A DNA stretch of 64,000 nucleotides from Datura wrightii (Eukaryota > Streptophyta > Magnoliopsida > Solanales > Solanaceae): assembly GCA_035772735.1 (NCBI GenBank), contig JASDFA010000019.1, positions 70,966,001-71,030,000 on the forward strand, in the 5' to 3' direction. Of this stretch, positions 49,493-61,568 are shown one piece after another (position 1 is the first letter of the stretch; each line of letters starts with the position of its first letter). Both the position numbers and the translations under genes were made by a program. A model generated the notes under the pieces. The model did not search any database. It saw nothing but the letters and a program-made list of their open reading frames with translations, and was not told the DNA's origin.

Positions 49493-50911
49493 TGATCTTG
49501 GGCAGATTTATATGCCCAAGTGATACTCAAAAGTATCATTTTAGCCTTGTTTATCTAGCAATATGTATATATTTTCATGTAATTAGAAATAAAATGTGAA
49601 TTTTTACTAACCAACATGATTAGCATTGTTTTGCAGGTAAAATGTGATTTCGGAAAGCTAGAATGCATGTTGGATGATATCGGAGTTGGACTTGGATGCG
49701 AGCAAGGAAAAGGCATTGGACAACATGATTTAAAGGGGCTCCGCGATGGAGCCTTGTCACGCTGCCATCGCGGAGGCATTCTGCCTGGAGGGTGAAAATT
49801 CACCAAATTCCAGTGTAGGGCCGCGTTTGCTCCGTGGCACGGAGCCAGTGCTCCGCGATGCACGCCGTGCCACGTTGAGCTTAAATTCCCGGACCCCCAG
49901 TTCCAGTGAGGGTCCGCGTTCATAGCGTGTCACGGAGGCAGTGCTCCGCGATGCACTCCGTGACACGTTGCTCATTATTCCGGGAAAAATTCCCACTAGT
50001 ATAAATAGAACACTTAAGTGTATTTTTCATAATTCAGACTTGGTGGAGCAAAGACGTGGGTTACAGGCAGTTGAGGGACGAAAAGTTCAGGGTTTTTTCT
50101 CTCTTTCTTTCTTCTCTAATTCAATTGTTTGTATGATTAACACTCATTTTATGATGATTCATCCACAAATGAGTGGCTAATTCCCTTCCTTGCTGAGGTT
50201 ATGAACACTTGTGATGAATTATGATCATTGATTCTTTGGTTTTTCATCTTTTCTTCCATGTTGTTCTATTAATTCTTGTTCTTACTGCATTAATGTGTGG
50301 CCTACGTTAATGTAAATCTAAAAAGTCCGGTTTCACTCGAGAGAGCAAGAAATTGGAAAGTTGTGAATTAATAGGATATGTTCTTTACTTGGTTTGGAAA
50401 AATTGAGTTTTGATTTGCTTTCAGGATAGAAATATACCTGAAAGTCGTATTAGTCAATTTAGGAACCGGAATTGTATGGTTAGAACATGAATTGCATTTG
50501 ATCACAGAAATGTAGACGGATGGTTCATGATTCTTAAGTGAGGTTAAATACGAGAGTTTTAATCTCTTGGCAAATGTTCTTGGCTAGCAACTGGAGGAAA
50601 AGATTAACCAAAGTATGATGACAATTAATTTCATTACATGTTCGTTCAACCTCAGCATGCTCTCATTCATAGTTCAGATTCAAAGTAGATAATTGTTCCT
50701 AGTTTTAATATAAAATTTTAGAAAACAAAATATCCACTTTTTGGTTACGTTGTTGTCAGCATATTTAGAAGTAAAAATATAGTATACTTGACCAAATTGC
50801 ACTTAACCCAAGTCTATGTGGGATCGATACTTGGCTTACTAAGGCCACTTACTACTTGTTCGACCACGTGCACTTGCGTGTCGGTTTTATAACCCCAAAA
50901 CCACCCGAACA
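49493..50911 (+). repeat. Athila derivative left LTR
   Basis: 1,419 bp, TGATCTTGGG..CCCGAACA. It contains a GC-rich block with three dyads (49741-49773, 49833-49874, 49926-49967) just upstream of a TATAAATA box at 50000-50007, so U3 is about 500 bp. Short open frames over the GC-rich block are not genes. Confidence 0.93.
50000..50007 (+). promoter_or_regulatory. LTR TATA box
   Basis: TATAAATA in the left LTR, repeated at 58160-58167 in the right LTR, placed 30-40 bp downstream of the dyad block. Likely core promoter of the element. Confidence 0.6.
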
Positions 50912-50917
50912 AGTTTT

Positions 50918-50935
50918 TGGCGCCGTTGTCGGGGA
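50918..50935 (+). other. Athila primer-binding site (tRNA-Asp type)
   Basis: TGGCGCCGTTGTCGGGGA, 6 bp after the left LTR. It matches the plant tRNA-Asp complement used by Athila/Tat elements except for one T where C is usual. Confidence 0.85.
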
Positions 50936-51067
50936 CTTGGCAATTGGTGAATTTGTTTTAAGTGTTAATTTTACTGTATTTTCATTTTTCTAAGTGTTGA
51001 CAACTTGGTCTTAGCCTGTATTTTGCAGACTTAATTGCTGTGAACACTGGCAAGAGACAAAGAGCTG

Positions 51068-52768
51068 GTGGAATCTTATCTAGAGCCAGAACGTATATTT
51101 CACAGTAAACGGAGAGAAGCTCTACAAAGAAAGCTGCAGTTTCTCAGACAGACTATTATGGAGCAACAAAATCCCCCGGTTGTAAGGGCAGTGTTAGTGC
51201 CCGAAGAAGCAGCAGCAAGGCCGGTTCGCGAGGTGGCAATCCCACATGCCAATAATGTTACATCCAGTATCCGCAAACCAGAGCCTGGAGGGAGATTTGA
51301 ACTCAAACAAAATATGGTGCAATTGTTGCACACAAGCAGGCAATTTACCGGTCTCCCTCATGAAGACCCACAACAGCATCTCCAAAACTTTTTGGAGATA
51401 AGTGACACTTACATACCCGCTGGAGTGTCACCTGACTATGTTCGGCTTACATTATTTCCGTTCTCATTACTCGTAGAAGCCAAGAGGTGGTTGAAAGCTG
51501 AGCCACCAAATTCTATTTCAACGTGGGATGATCTTGCACGAAAGTTCTTGATAAGGTTTTTTCCCTCTGGTAAAACAGCAAGACTTAGAAGTCAAATTCT
51601 AAGTTTCAAACAGAGGGAGGGAGAAAATTTATATCAAGCCTGGGAGAGATTTAAATCCATGTTGCGGGACTGTCCTCATCATCATCAGTCCAATGAGGTG
51701 TTGGTGCACACATTTATTGAGGGTTTGGAACCCCACACCAAAATATTGCTAGATTCAGCAGCTGGAGGGCAAGCGCTGGAAAAGACTTATGAGGAGCTGT
51801 ATACCTTGCTAAACCAGATTTCACAGGGCAATCCAGAATGGAATGCTGATTCATCACGAGGTGGGACAAGGAAAACAGCAGGAGTGCTGGAAGTGGATGG
51901 GTTTATAGCTATCGCTGCACAGATAGCTGCCTTGCAAAATCAATTGAACAACCATTTCAGTAACATGACTTTGAACCAGCCTTCAGCTCCAGTTAATGCA
52001 GTCCAGCAATTGTGGTGTGAAGTGTGTGGAAGCAGTGAGCACTCAGCTGAGTGCTGTGGAGCCAATCCTGACTCGGTAAACTTTGTGGGTAATGCACAAA
52101 GAAATCACCAGCAGTATGGTAGTAGCTACAATTCAAATTGGAGGAATCATCCTAATTTCTCATTGGGTAGCAACAACCATCAAGGCCAAAGTTCGGGTCA
52201 GGGTGTGCAAAGGAATCAAGGAGGGCAACAGAACTATCAATCTCAATTCAGAAATAACAATGCACCTCCTCCACCACCATCGCCCAGCATTGAGGAGATG
52301 TTCAAGACCATGATAGCTAACCAAGCTCAATTGCAGGCTGACTATGTGAAATTGGCAGCCGAAGTGAAAAACAATCAGTTAGCTACCAAGGCTCTTGAGT
52401 ATCAATTTGGGCAATTTGCTAGTGCCCAAAATACAAGGCCTAGAGGAGGACTGCCAAGCGACACGGATCCGAATCCCAAGCAGGTAAATGCAGTGACCAC
52501 AAGGAGTGGTTTGCAGCTGAAGGAGGTGGAACCAGAGAGACCACCTCAACATTCGGGAGCAGCAGAAGTTGAGGGGGAGCAAAGTTCGGAAAGGGGGAAG
52601 ACCAAAGAAGCTGAATCAGAAAGACCTCCACCCCATTCCCTCAACGACTCAAGAAATACAAAGAGGAGGCGTGTTTCAAGAAATTCATGGAGGTGCTTAA
52701 ATAGGTACATGTTAATTTACCTCTTGTTGATGTCTTGTAGGGAGTGCCTAAATATGCCAAGTACATAA
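51068..52768 (+). pseudogene. Athila gag
   Basis: The capsid-type Ty3/gypsy gag domain is clear: FTGLPHEDPQQHLQNFLE, LTLFPFSLLVEAKRWL, SISTWDDLARKFL, RFFPSGKTARLR, NLYQAWERFKSMLRDCPHHH. A zinc knuckle CEVCGSSEHSAECC lies at about 52018-52059, followed by a Gln/Asn-rich linker. The first ATG of the frame is 51158; the frame is open further upstream to about 51068, where homologous residues still appear, so an original start may be lost. Near 52640-52740 the gag/protease reading changes frame and has TAG codons, so the natural gag-pol fusion is broken. Gag alone is nearly full length and could still be made. Confidence 0.85.
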
Positions 52769-53427
52769 AGGACATCGTGGCCAACAAAAGTCGGTTGACT
52801 GAGTATGCTACGGTGGCTTTAACGGAGGAGTGCACTTCCCGGATCCAAAATAGACTGCCCACAAAGCTAAAAGACCCTGGAAGTTTTACTATCCAGCTTA
52901 CTATTGGGCAGAGCATCCGAGCTCGTGGAATGTGTGACTTGGGGGAGAGTATAAATTTGATGCCATCTTCGGTATTCAGAAAGTTGGGTTTAGGGAGTCC
53001 TAGACCCACAACCGTAATCTTGCAGTTGGCGGATCGATCCTTAGCTAGGCCGGATGGCATTGTTGAGGATGTTCTAGTGCAAGTTGGCTCCCTAATTTTC
53101 CCGGTAGATTTTATCGTGCTGGATTTTGAACCAGACGCGGAAGTCCCATTTATTTTGGGACGACCCTTCTTGGCAACCGGGAAAGCATTAATCGACGTAG
53201 CTGCCGGGCAACTCACAATGCGAGTACATGACAAGGTAGAGGTGTTCGATGTGTATAAAGCATCCAAGCTCCCGATGGTGCATGAAGAACTCTCGGTGAT
53301 CAATGTGATTGATCATGGTAATGCTAAGCAGATGAAGGATTCCCGAGAGTTAATGGGAAGACCACCGGCTAGGTGTAAGCACTACTGGGGGAGGACGGTG
53401 ATCGAGAGAAATCGTCCATCACCCTAG
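52744..53427 (+). pseudogene. Athila aspartic protease, pol truncated after it
   Basis: Open frame of 227 codons with Athila protease landmarks: LTEECTSRIQNRLPTKLKDP, the active-site region CDLGESINLMP, and the FILGRPFL strand. The family usually reads DLGAS, so Glu replaces Ala next to the catalytic Asp. About 40 residues after the domain the frame ends, where reverse transcriptase should begin. The RT, RNase H and integrase modules are absent from the element. Confidence 0.82.
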
Positions 53428-54786
53428 CGGACAATTGAGCTTAAATAAAGTCGAGCCGCGACGGTAAACTAGGCGCTGCACGGGAGGCTACTCGTGAAAA
53501 TTTTTTCTTTCATTTTGTAAAGTGTAAATAGATTTTTCTTTTTCTTCTTCGTAATTTACTACAAAATTTTTCGTTTTAATTTTTGTTTCTAATTTTATTT
53601 AGGTGAAACCTATAATTTTAACCAATTTTGTTTAGTGAGATGATTTGCAGGTCAAATGGAGGAAAATGTGCACAGAATCGTGAAGGAAAAGTCGAGGTAT
53701 GAAAAAATTAATAAAATGTAGAAGACAGTGAGCTGGGGCGATGGCTCTGTGTCACGGAGGAGGACCTCCGCGTTACCCTCCGTGACACGTTGAGGTATAA
53801 CCCGGAAATTTTAAAAATTTCCAGTATGCTGTCGCGATGGCTCCGTGTCACGGAGGCAGTGCACCGCGATGCACTCCGTGACACGTTGCCTTGTATATCG
53901 CGACGGGTCACACCAGGTTGCCGGGTGACCCGCGTGTTTTTCTACCCTTTTTAACCCGAAACCTCCCCTTTTCCCCTCATTTTCAATTTCCTCCGCGACC
54001 AAACGTCCCAAAGCCCCTCTCCCATCAATGTGCCACGGCTTAAGGCAAGAAATTATCGAGTTTTCTTCGATTATCCAACTACAAGGTATGTTTTCCGATT
54101 CCCTCTCAAGTTTTTGTCGATTTTCTTTGATTTTAAGCATGGGAGGTGAACTAAATCGCCCTAAGTCGAAATTAAGCATGAATTCGAGTTATTTGTTGAT
54201 TGATAATTGTTCAGAATGTCGTTATGATTGTTTGAACTTGTCGATTGCATAAATTATTCGAATTTGATTGATAAAATCAATTCTAGGGCTTGTTGTTGAA
54301 TTTGAAGTTGGAAATGGGTTGAAATTGTGCATTTTATGCTGGGTTGTACGTGTTGAATGAAATGAGTCGTTGTACAAATTGTTGGAATGTTAATAGACGA
54401 TGAATTCTCGGGTTTGGGGGAAATGTTGAAATTTGTTTGAATTTGGTTAGTTGGATAGGTTAATGTATATAAATTTTTGTTGTTATTTTTGTTTCTTCGT
54501 TTTTCTTTGCTAAGTGCAATGGTTAAAATGCTAGCGATGGTAGTGATTGTGATTAGCTGTACGAAGTCTGAGTAGTACACAGAAGTTATACCGTCGAATT
54601 TTCTTTTTGAACGCACTAAGCATGATTGTATAGCTGGTTGTTTTGTGTAAATAAAGTTATTCTTGCCGTAGGTTGTAACTGTAGCTAAGGACTAAGTGTG
54701 GGGTAATTTAGTGTAACCCGACCTTAGCCGAAGTTAATATTTATTTAGCTTAACATTGCGATTGTTGACGTGTGTTGACAGGCAAA
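53428..54786 (+). other. Athila post-pol linker with dyad repeats
   Basis: Begins with the conserved Athila segment downstream of integrase (GACGGTAAACTAGGCGCTGC..GGGAGGC) and so marks the deletion junction near 53428-53447. It holds two dyads (53749-53788 and 53844-53885) of the same sequence as the LTR dyads, and the motif TAAGTGTGGGGT at 54693-54704. Before the env-like start lies a splice-acceptor-like TGTTGACAG/GCAAA. Confidence 0.6.
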
Positions 54787-55757
54787 ATGGCAAGCCGGCA
54801 AGATAAAGGGAAAGGTGCATCAACTTCAGGCACCGGAAGAAAGCGACTCAGACTGGGCACAGCAGTCCCAGCAACACCAGCAGTTCCATGCGGCCAGCGC
54901 CGCCAATATGGAACAAGATGGGTGACGGACGAGGGGAAAAAGTGGTACGCGAAGCACAAAGAGAACAAATATTTCCCCGAGGAGCATATAGCACGGGAGC
55001 CATTGGCACAGGAGTTCCCCAGAATAGTTCACCGGATCGAGGCAGCGGGGCTCAAGTTCATATTCAAGGAGCCTAAAGAATGCAACCTGCACTTGGTTCG
55101 GGAGTTCTATGCTAATTGGAACCCGTCAATCCGAAGCCACACCATCAAAATCAGAGGGCAGATAGTCACTCTGGAGCCCCACCAACTCAATGCCATCATA
55201 GGAGCGCGGGACACAGATGCCCACGTCCTCCGGCAGCTGAACATTACCCCACCGTATGCTGACATCAGACGCACACTGTGTGGGGCCCGATCTACAGCTA
55301 GATGGAGCAGGCACAAGGAAAGGGGCTACCACCAGACTCTGCCATATTCACAGATGAATAGGGAAGCCCGAATTTGGCTGAAGATAGTCTGCTCTTGCCT
55401 CATCCCGGGGGTACATATGACTGATGTGACCCGGGATCGTGTTTGCCAGGTGTACGCCTTGATGAAAGGGCTGGAGATAAATGTCGGGGCGGTTATTATA
55501 TCCGCCATGAAGAGAGCCCGGTTGCACCAGGGGCACAGGTATGGCAGCTCGAGCTAGATTACCCGTTTGGCGAAAACGCCAGGGCTCTATGCCGAGTAGG
55601 GCCAGCCTTTGTAGAGCCCACAGACGATGACATCCCCACGGACGAGGAGACGCGTCGGGAGGACTCCGATGTGGAGTCCGATGATGACGACGTAGGCGAC
55701 TCGGACATGGGAGATGAAGCAGCAGCACCCGACGAAGAAGTGGAATACTTTGATTGA
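54787..55757 (+). pseudogene. Athila env-like ORF (plant transposon protein domain), frameshifted
   Basis: Frame from ATG 54787 to TAG at 55555-55557 (256 aa). It has a basic, low-complexity N-terminus, then the conserved domain of Athila ORF products (KYFPEEHIAREPLAQEFPRI, LHLVREFYANWNPS, TIKIRGQIVTLEPHQLNAI, RIWLKIVCSCLIPGVH). The downstream part, an acidic tail (DDDIPTDEETRRED..DDDDVGDSDMG), is open in another frame up to 55757, so a frameshift probably lies around 55480-55550. The ORF is called env-like by position; no signal peptide or membrane segment is obvious here. Function unknown. Confidence 0.75.
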
Positions 55758-57652
55758 TCAGGGAGTTCCACCACCCGATTTTGTGTTATTTAATTTTTGT
55801 GAACACTGGGGACAGTGTTCGGATTAAGTGTGGGGTGGGAGTAGTTAGGTGCTGGGCTGGGCTGCTTGTTTGTATGTTCTCCCCTGTTGTTTTGTATGTT
55901 GTGTTTCCCCGTGTTTGTGAATTTTCAAATTGTTCTGTATTTGTAAATATTTGTGAAATTGATGTGTTGTTGAATGTTGCCAGCTGATTCTGTAAATACT
56001 TTTTTGTTTGTTTTGTTTATCGAAATGATCGATATTTTTAAACTTTTTGAAAATATTTTGTACATATTTAAAATATTTTGTAAATTTTTTTTTCTATCAA
56101 AATGATCGATATTTTGAAAATTTTTCAACTTTTTAATTTTGAGTTTCTCGGCGTTTCTTTTCGGTTCTTTTACCGAGAATGGTCCCATTGAACCGAAGTC
56201 ATTTAGTGACCGTTCCCTATGATGGATGGATGACGACCGTCTTAAGGGAAATGTAGTCGGTAGGAGTAGTTTTTTTTCAATTAATTTTCAGTTTTTTCCT
56301 TGGTGGATTGCATCCCAAAACCTGTAGTTACTATATGGGTGCGAAATTTTGGTTGCGTGTTGTACATGATATTCAAAATGCAAAGGTGATTTTTATGAAA
56401 GCATGTAAATTTTGTAAATATGTTGAGATACCTAGGCTGTAGAGTTCGATTCGGTGTGATTGAGGCTTAATGTTTGAATTCCTGTAATTAGCTGATTGAA
56501 GAGTCTGTGAATACATCTTGAATCGAGCATGTGCATAAAGTGTTAAGTGAGGTGTTGATATTCCATGCCATTGTGAAGTGTCTAGAACTTGCCTGGTATG
56601 TGTACAAAACGAAATGAAGGAGGTGTATTGTAGGAAAGGATGTAGGCATTTCTTTGTTTTAACCGAGAGTTTCTATTTTTTTCTTGTCATACTTCCCCTT
56701 TCTATGATTGTATACCCTAGTCAGCCCTTTGAGCCTTTAGCCTATTATTTCCTTCTTTTGTCCAAAAAGTGTAAACCGAGCTTAATTCCTTCTTTTCATT
56801 AGCCGTAAAGTCTATACAAAACTCTTAAGCGCTTAAGAAGAGAAAATAATTTTCCCAAAGTGTCAAAGAGTGAGAATGGTGAAAAGAAAAAGAAGAAAAG
56901 TAGAGTGATGAAAGGAAAGAAAAGGTTGAAGGTGCACTTGTTATAAATAAATGATAATGAAGGTGCATGAATAATCTTTGTTGTTGTATCAAGTGTGCTT
57001 AATGAAATGGGCCATACTAAGGTAAACCATCAAGAATGGGATGATGAAAAAAGAAAAGAGAGAAACAATGTCCATGAGTTGATGGGAAGGTGTTGAAAAG
57101 GCGCTTAAGGATGCTAGTGGCTATTATTGGATAATCCAATATTTACTAGTTCCATAGCTTCCATTACAACCCATTAAAGTCCTACGTGATCTTACATTGC
57201 ATTTCTTTATATTAGTGGAGTAATACACTAAGGGAAAGCTTATGGGTCACGACATGATGCATGTGAATTCTTTTGGGAGAGAGAGTGAAATTGTTTTTAC
57301 ATGCCCCTGCTTGAATGTTTGTGTGTCACATGAGCAAAAAGGGGAAGATTCTCTTGAGTTGTGAGGGCACATGCTTGAGGAAAGATTGATTTTCATGTCG
57401 GATATCTTGATTAGCTGATTTGCATGAGTTTGCCGATATCGAGAGTCGATTCTTAAAGTCTAGGAAGTCTTAATGTATTGAAGGTCACTGCATTGATAAG
57501 ACCATGCATGTTTTCTTGATAATTTGCTGTATTGAGTAATCGGTATGACCGTAGCTTAAATCGTCGTACCATAGTAGCGAGGTTGGGATGTAAATTGCAT
57601 GAATTGTATGTTTGTTGTTCGAGGACGAACAAGGATTTAAGTGTGGGGTAAG
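55758..57652 (+). other. Athila 3' non-coding region
   Basis: No ORF supported. It includes TAAGTGTGGGGT at 55825-55836 and again at 57638-57649, the latter ending 3 bp before the right LTR and serving as the likely polypurine-tract region. A pair of GAAATGATCGATATTTT-type repeats lies at 56022 and 56099. Confidence 0.55.
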
Positions 57653-59071
57653 TGATCTTGGGCAGATTTATATGCCCAAGTAATACTCAAAAGTATCATT
57701 TTAGCCTTGTTTATCTAGCAATGTGTATACATTTTCATGTAATTAGGAATAAAATGTGAATTTTTACTAACCAACATGATTAGCATTGTTTTGCAGGTAA
57801 AATGTGATTTCGGGAAGCTAGAATGCATGTTGGATGATATCGGAGTTGGACTTGGATGCGAGCAAGGAAAAGGCATTGGACAACATGATTTAAAGGGGCT
57901 CCGTGATGGAGCCGTGTCACGCTGCCATCGCGGAGGCATTCTGCCTGGAGGGTGAAAATTCACCAAATTCCAGTGTAGGGCCGCGTTTGCTCTGTGGCAC
58001 GGAGCCAGTGCTCCGCGATGCACGCCGTGCCACGTTGAACTTAAATTCCCGGACCCCCAGTTCCAGTGAGGGTCCGCGTTCATGGCGCGTCACGGAGGCA
58101 TTGCTCCACGATGCACTTCGTGACACGTTGCTCATTATTCCGGGAAAAATTCCCACTAGTATAAATAGAACACTTAAGTGTATTTTTCATAATTCAGACT
58201 TGGTGGAGCAAGGACGTGGGTTACAGGCAGTTGAGGGACGAAAAGTTTAGGGTTTTTTCTCTCTTTCTTTCTTCTCTAATTCAATTGTTTGTATGATTAA
58301 CACTCGTTTTATGATGATTGATCCACAAATGAGTGGCTAATTCCCTTCCTTGCTGAGGTTATGAACACTTGTGATGAATTATGATCATTGATTCTTTGGT
58401 TTTTCATCTTTTCTTCCATGTTGTTCTATTAATTCTTGTTCTTACTGCATTAATGTGTGGCCTACGTTAATGTAAATCTAAAAAGTCCGGTTTCACTCGA
58501 GAGAGCAAGAAATTGGAAAGTTGTGAATTAATAGGATATGTTCTTCACTTGGTTTGGGAAAATTGAGTTTTGATTTGCTTTCAGGATAGAAATATACCTG
58601 AAAGTCGTATTAGTCAATTTAGGAACCGGAATTGTATGGCCTGAACATGAATTGCATTTGATCACAGAAATGTAGATGGATGGTTCATGATTCTTAAGTG
58701 AGGTTAAATACGAGAGTTTTAATCTCTTGGCAAATGTTCTTGGCTAGCAACTGGAGGAAAAGATTAACCAAAGTATGATGACAATTAATTTTATTACATG
58801 TTCTTTCAACCTCAGCATGCTCTCATTCATAGTTCAGATTCAAAGTAGATAATTGTTCCTAGTTTTAATATAAAATTTTAGGAAACAAAATATCCACTTT
58901 TTGGTTACGTTGTTGTCAGCATATTTAGAAGTAAAATTATAGTATACTTGACCAAATTGCACTTAACCCAAGTCTCTGTGGGATCGATACTTGGCTTACT
59001 AAAGCCACTTACTACTTGTTCGACCACGTGCACTTGCGTGTCGGTTTTATAACCCCAAAACCACCCGAACA
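57653..59071 (+). repeat. Athila derivative right LTR
   Basis: 1,419 bp, the same length as the left LTR, with about 30 substitutions and no indel found by eye. Several changes fall in the GC-rich dyad block at 57901-58128 and are mostly C/T and G/A. Confidence 0.93.
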
Positions 59072-59076
59072 ATTAT

Positions 59077-60239
59077 TATCTATATATTTTAAAGAAGGAG
59101 AAGGATAAACACTGTAAGAGCAATGTCAAAATATAGACAAAGTTGTCTAAGAAATTTAGTGCTATGAAATTTCTATTCTATCAATTTTAGGCACAGTCAT
59201 CTAAATATTATTTATAATGTCATTTTCTACAGAAGTTGCTTTCTTTATAAATATATTTTTAAGAAAATCACAACAACATAAAAACATGATAGCATAAAGT
59301 ATAGATATCATTACACCAATAATAAAAAAATATGATTTATAGCAAAAATATAAATATTTTTAAAATAATAAAAAATAAATTTAACGCTCGGGTCATACAC
59401 TTTTATGTCTGTGGTTTATGCCCCCAATTTTGGGGCATGTACTTTATATATCTACGTCTTCCAATTGTGCCTCCAAGCATTATTGATATGTCCCATCCTG
59501 AGACTCCCTTCCGAAAACACCTTTAAAAACACTGCTCATTAGTACTTCTGTTTGTATACCTAAATGACAACACAAGGAACGATAAAAGACAATTCTTAAT
59601 GACAGTTTTGTAATTTGTATGTTCTTCAAATGACGTTTTTGATTGATAATACAAGGCACGTCTTTGGCACCTTCATATAACACACAATATATCGTTGAAG
59701 TACCCATGAGAATCTACATAACATTGATTTTAGATGTGTATTAATTTGTGGTATACACCTATATAACATTGATTTATGTGTTATGCATGGTAAAATTCTG
59801 ACATTATAAAGACAACTTCAAAGCATTTAATACAATAAAAATCTTATTCTCTTATGATGTCTAGCAATATTACCTTTAATAATAGGTTCAAAAACAGACA
59901 AAAAGGTAAGAGTAACTCACAAAATACCTATGGAAGGAGCGAAATACTAAATACAATTAAACCCTATTTTTTTTTTTAAAAAAAAGTTATTACACAGATC
60001 TATTGGATGAAAAATGGTATGGTGTTCTCAGTCCCTTCAAAAATCAACTTATTTGTAGTCATGTTGATCTAAAAGTTGTTGGACATATCTTTGAGGGTGA
60101 CATACCCTTGTCGAATCTAAAGGAGTTTGAATTTAGGTGAAAAACTTTGGTGGGTTGAGTTATATTCGAAAATATGTGATTATGTCATCTTATGTCGTTT
60201 CCATACTGATAATGCTTAAATCATACTCCTGTAAAAGTT
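59077..60239. other. AT-rich intergenic DNA
   Basis: No gene seen. It directly follows the target-site duplication of the Athila derivative and should be continuous with 49387-49487 in an allele lacking the element. Confidence 0.55.
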
Positions 60240-61568
60240 AACGCGGACGTTGTCAATACATAACCCAACAAAGGTTGGGGTCGATCCCACAGAGAATATG
60301 GTCAAGATATAGAATAACACTAGTATTTAAGCTTTTAAGTGTGTTATCTCCAAAAAGAGGGGTGTTATAAAAGCAATTACATGACAATAGTGAGAATTGA
60401 TTGTTGTTTATTAAGATTATGTGAATAACTATCCTAAGTGTTCCCCATGAATTCATACATACTTCAGATTCTACACTTGTGATCTATCCCAATGCTTATT
60501 TGTAGAACTGATAACTAGGGTTCATCAAAACTACTGGTTCGTCCTTATTGGATGACTATACTCAATCACCGGGTTAGGTCTCAAAAGCAATTTCATTTCA
60601 ACCGTTATAAATTTGTCCCAAATTAACTATCCCGTGACCGCAGCTCAAGTCATACAATGACCAATCAAGATCAAGGCTTTGTTGTAATTCTCTTTTTCTA
60701 ATCTCTACTTATCTAGGTTCAAGTAAGTAAAGAATTTGGGCAAGTCCTAACGTTGTGATCTGTTAAGAAATATTAAAGATGAAGAGAATACAATACAAGT
60801 GTTTAGCATTGGTTTAGAATAACTTTGTGCAATCCTAGTTTGTTAATTCACCATGATTCCTACAATCCTAGTTGTGGAGATTTTAGCCTCTCATGATTGT
60901 AAGAGAATTATAAGTATTCATAGACAAAAAACACAATTTAGAACTTACAAAGATGATTGAAAGAAAATCCACTTGATTATTACAATAATTTATGAAGAAC
61001 AAGTCAAGAACAATGGAATAATCAACTCAAGAAAATCCCAAAAGTTGTTCTCTAATACTAAAAACTCTCTACAATCGGTCTTTCTAGTTGTCTCTCTCCA
61101 AATATGACTCTCCTTAACAAAAATAACCTAGAAAATTATTTATACAAATAATTAGAAACTTTTCCTAAATTAACAGAAAATTTGCTAAAACTGCCAACGA
61201 CTTCACCTACAACGCGTAACATGATTGTATGGGTCGTACCTTCACTCGTACATTGGCTGGCTTCTTCTGATTTTGGTTAAGTATTGAAATCTGGTACAAC
61301 TCATACCATGAATCTACGAGTCTTACAATCTGGTCGTGGTTTGAACTTGCAACTTCTTGCATCCTCTGTCTACTTTCACGAGTGGCTTGGTACGATTCAT
61401 ACCTTCATTCTACAACTCGTGACTTTCAGTCATACGTTAAGATCTGCTATTCTTCAATTATTCTAGAGTTCGCCACGGTTCCTTGGTATGGGTCTTAGTT
61501 AGATATCACAATCCGTGGTCACTTACCATACCTGGAGATTTGTCCTGTGCAACACCTTATGGTCTTTA
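60240..61568 (-). mobile_element. Degraded Athila/Tat-like LTR, cut by a second LTR
   Basis: The minus strand reads like an Athila/Tat-type LTR: a U3 with repeated TACGAGT/GTACGA motifs (61215-61440 in plus coordinates), TATAAATAA at about 61138-61146, an A-rich R/U5 with ACTAGGATTGTAGGAATCATGG, and an end with TCTCTGTGGGATCGACCCC at about 60276-60294, a phrase comparable to GTGGGATCGATAC in the intact LTR here. The upstream end is lost at 61569, where another LTR is inserted. No internal coding region is seen. Confidence 0.4.

Larger units (their letters stand above)
49493..59071 (+). mobile_element. Athila-type Ty3/gypsy derivative lacking RT and integrase
   Basis: A complete insertion: LTRs 49493-50911 and 57653-59071, both exactly 1,419 bp and both TG..CA, with target duplication ATTAT at 49488-49492 and 59072-59076. 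It has a tRNA-Asp-type primer site, gag, protease and an env-like ORF. Between the protease (ends 53427) and the typical Athila post-pol linker (GTCGAGCCGCGACGGTAAAC at 53448) there is no reverse transcriptase, RNase H or integrase. The total of 9,579 bp is short for an Athila. By eye about 30 substitutions separate the LTRs (about 2 percent), so it inserted fairly recently and must have been mobilised in trans. Confidence 0.9.

Noticed and set aside
49555..49996. Minus-strand open frames in the left LTR (and the equivalents at 57715-58156)
   Set aside because: They arise from the GC-rich dyad block of the LTR and are repeated in both LTRs; no coding homology.
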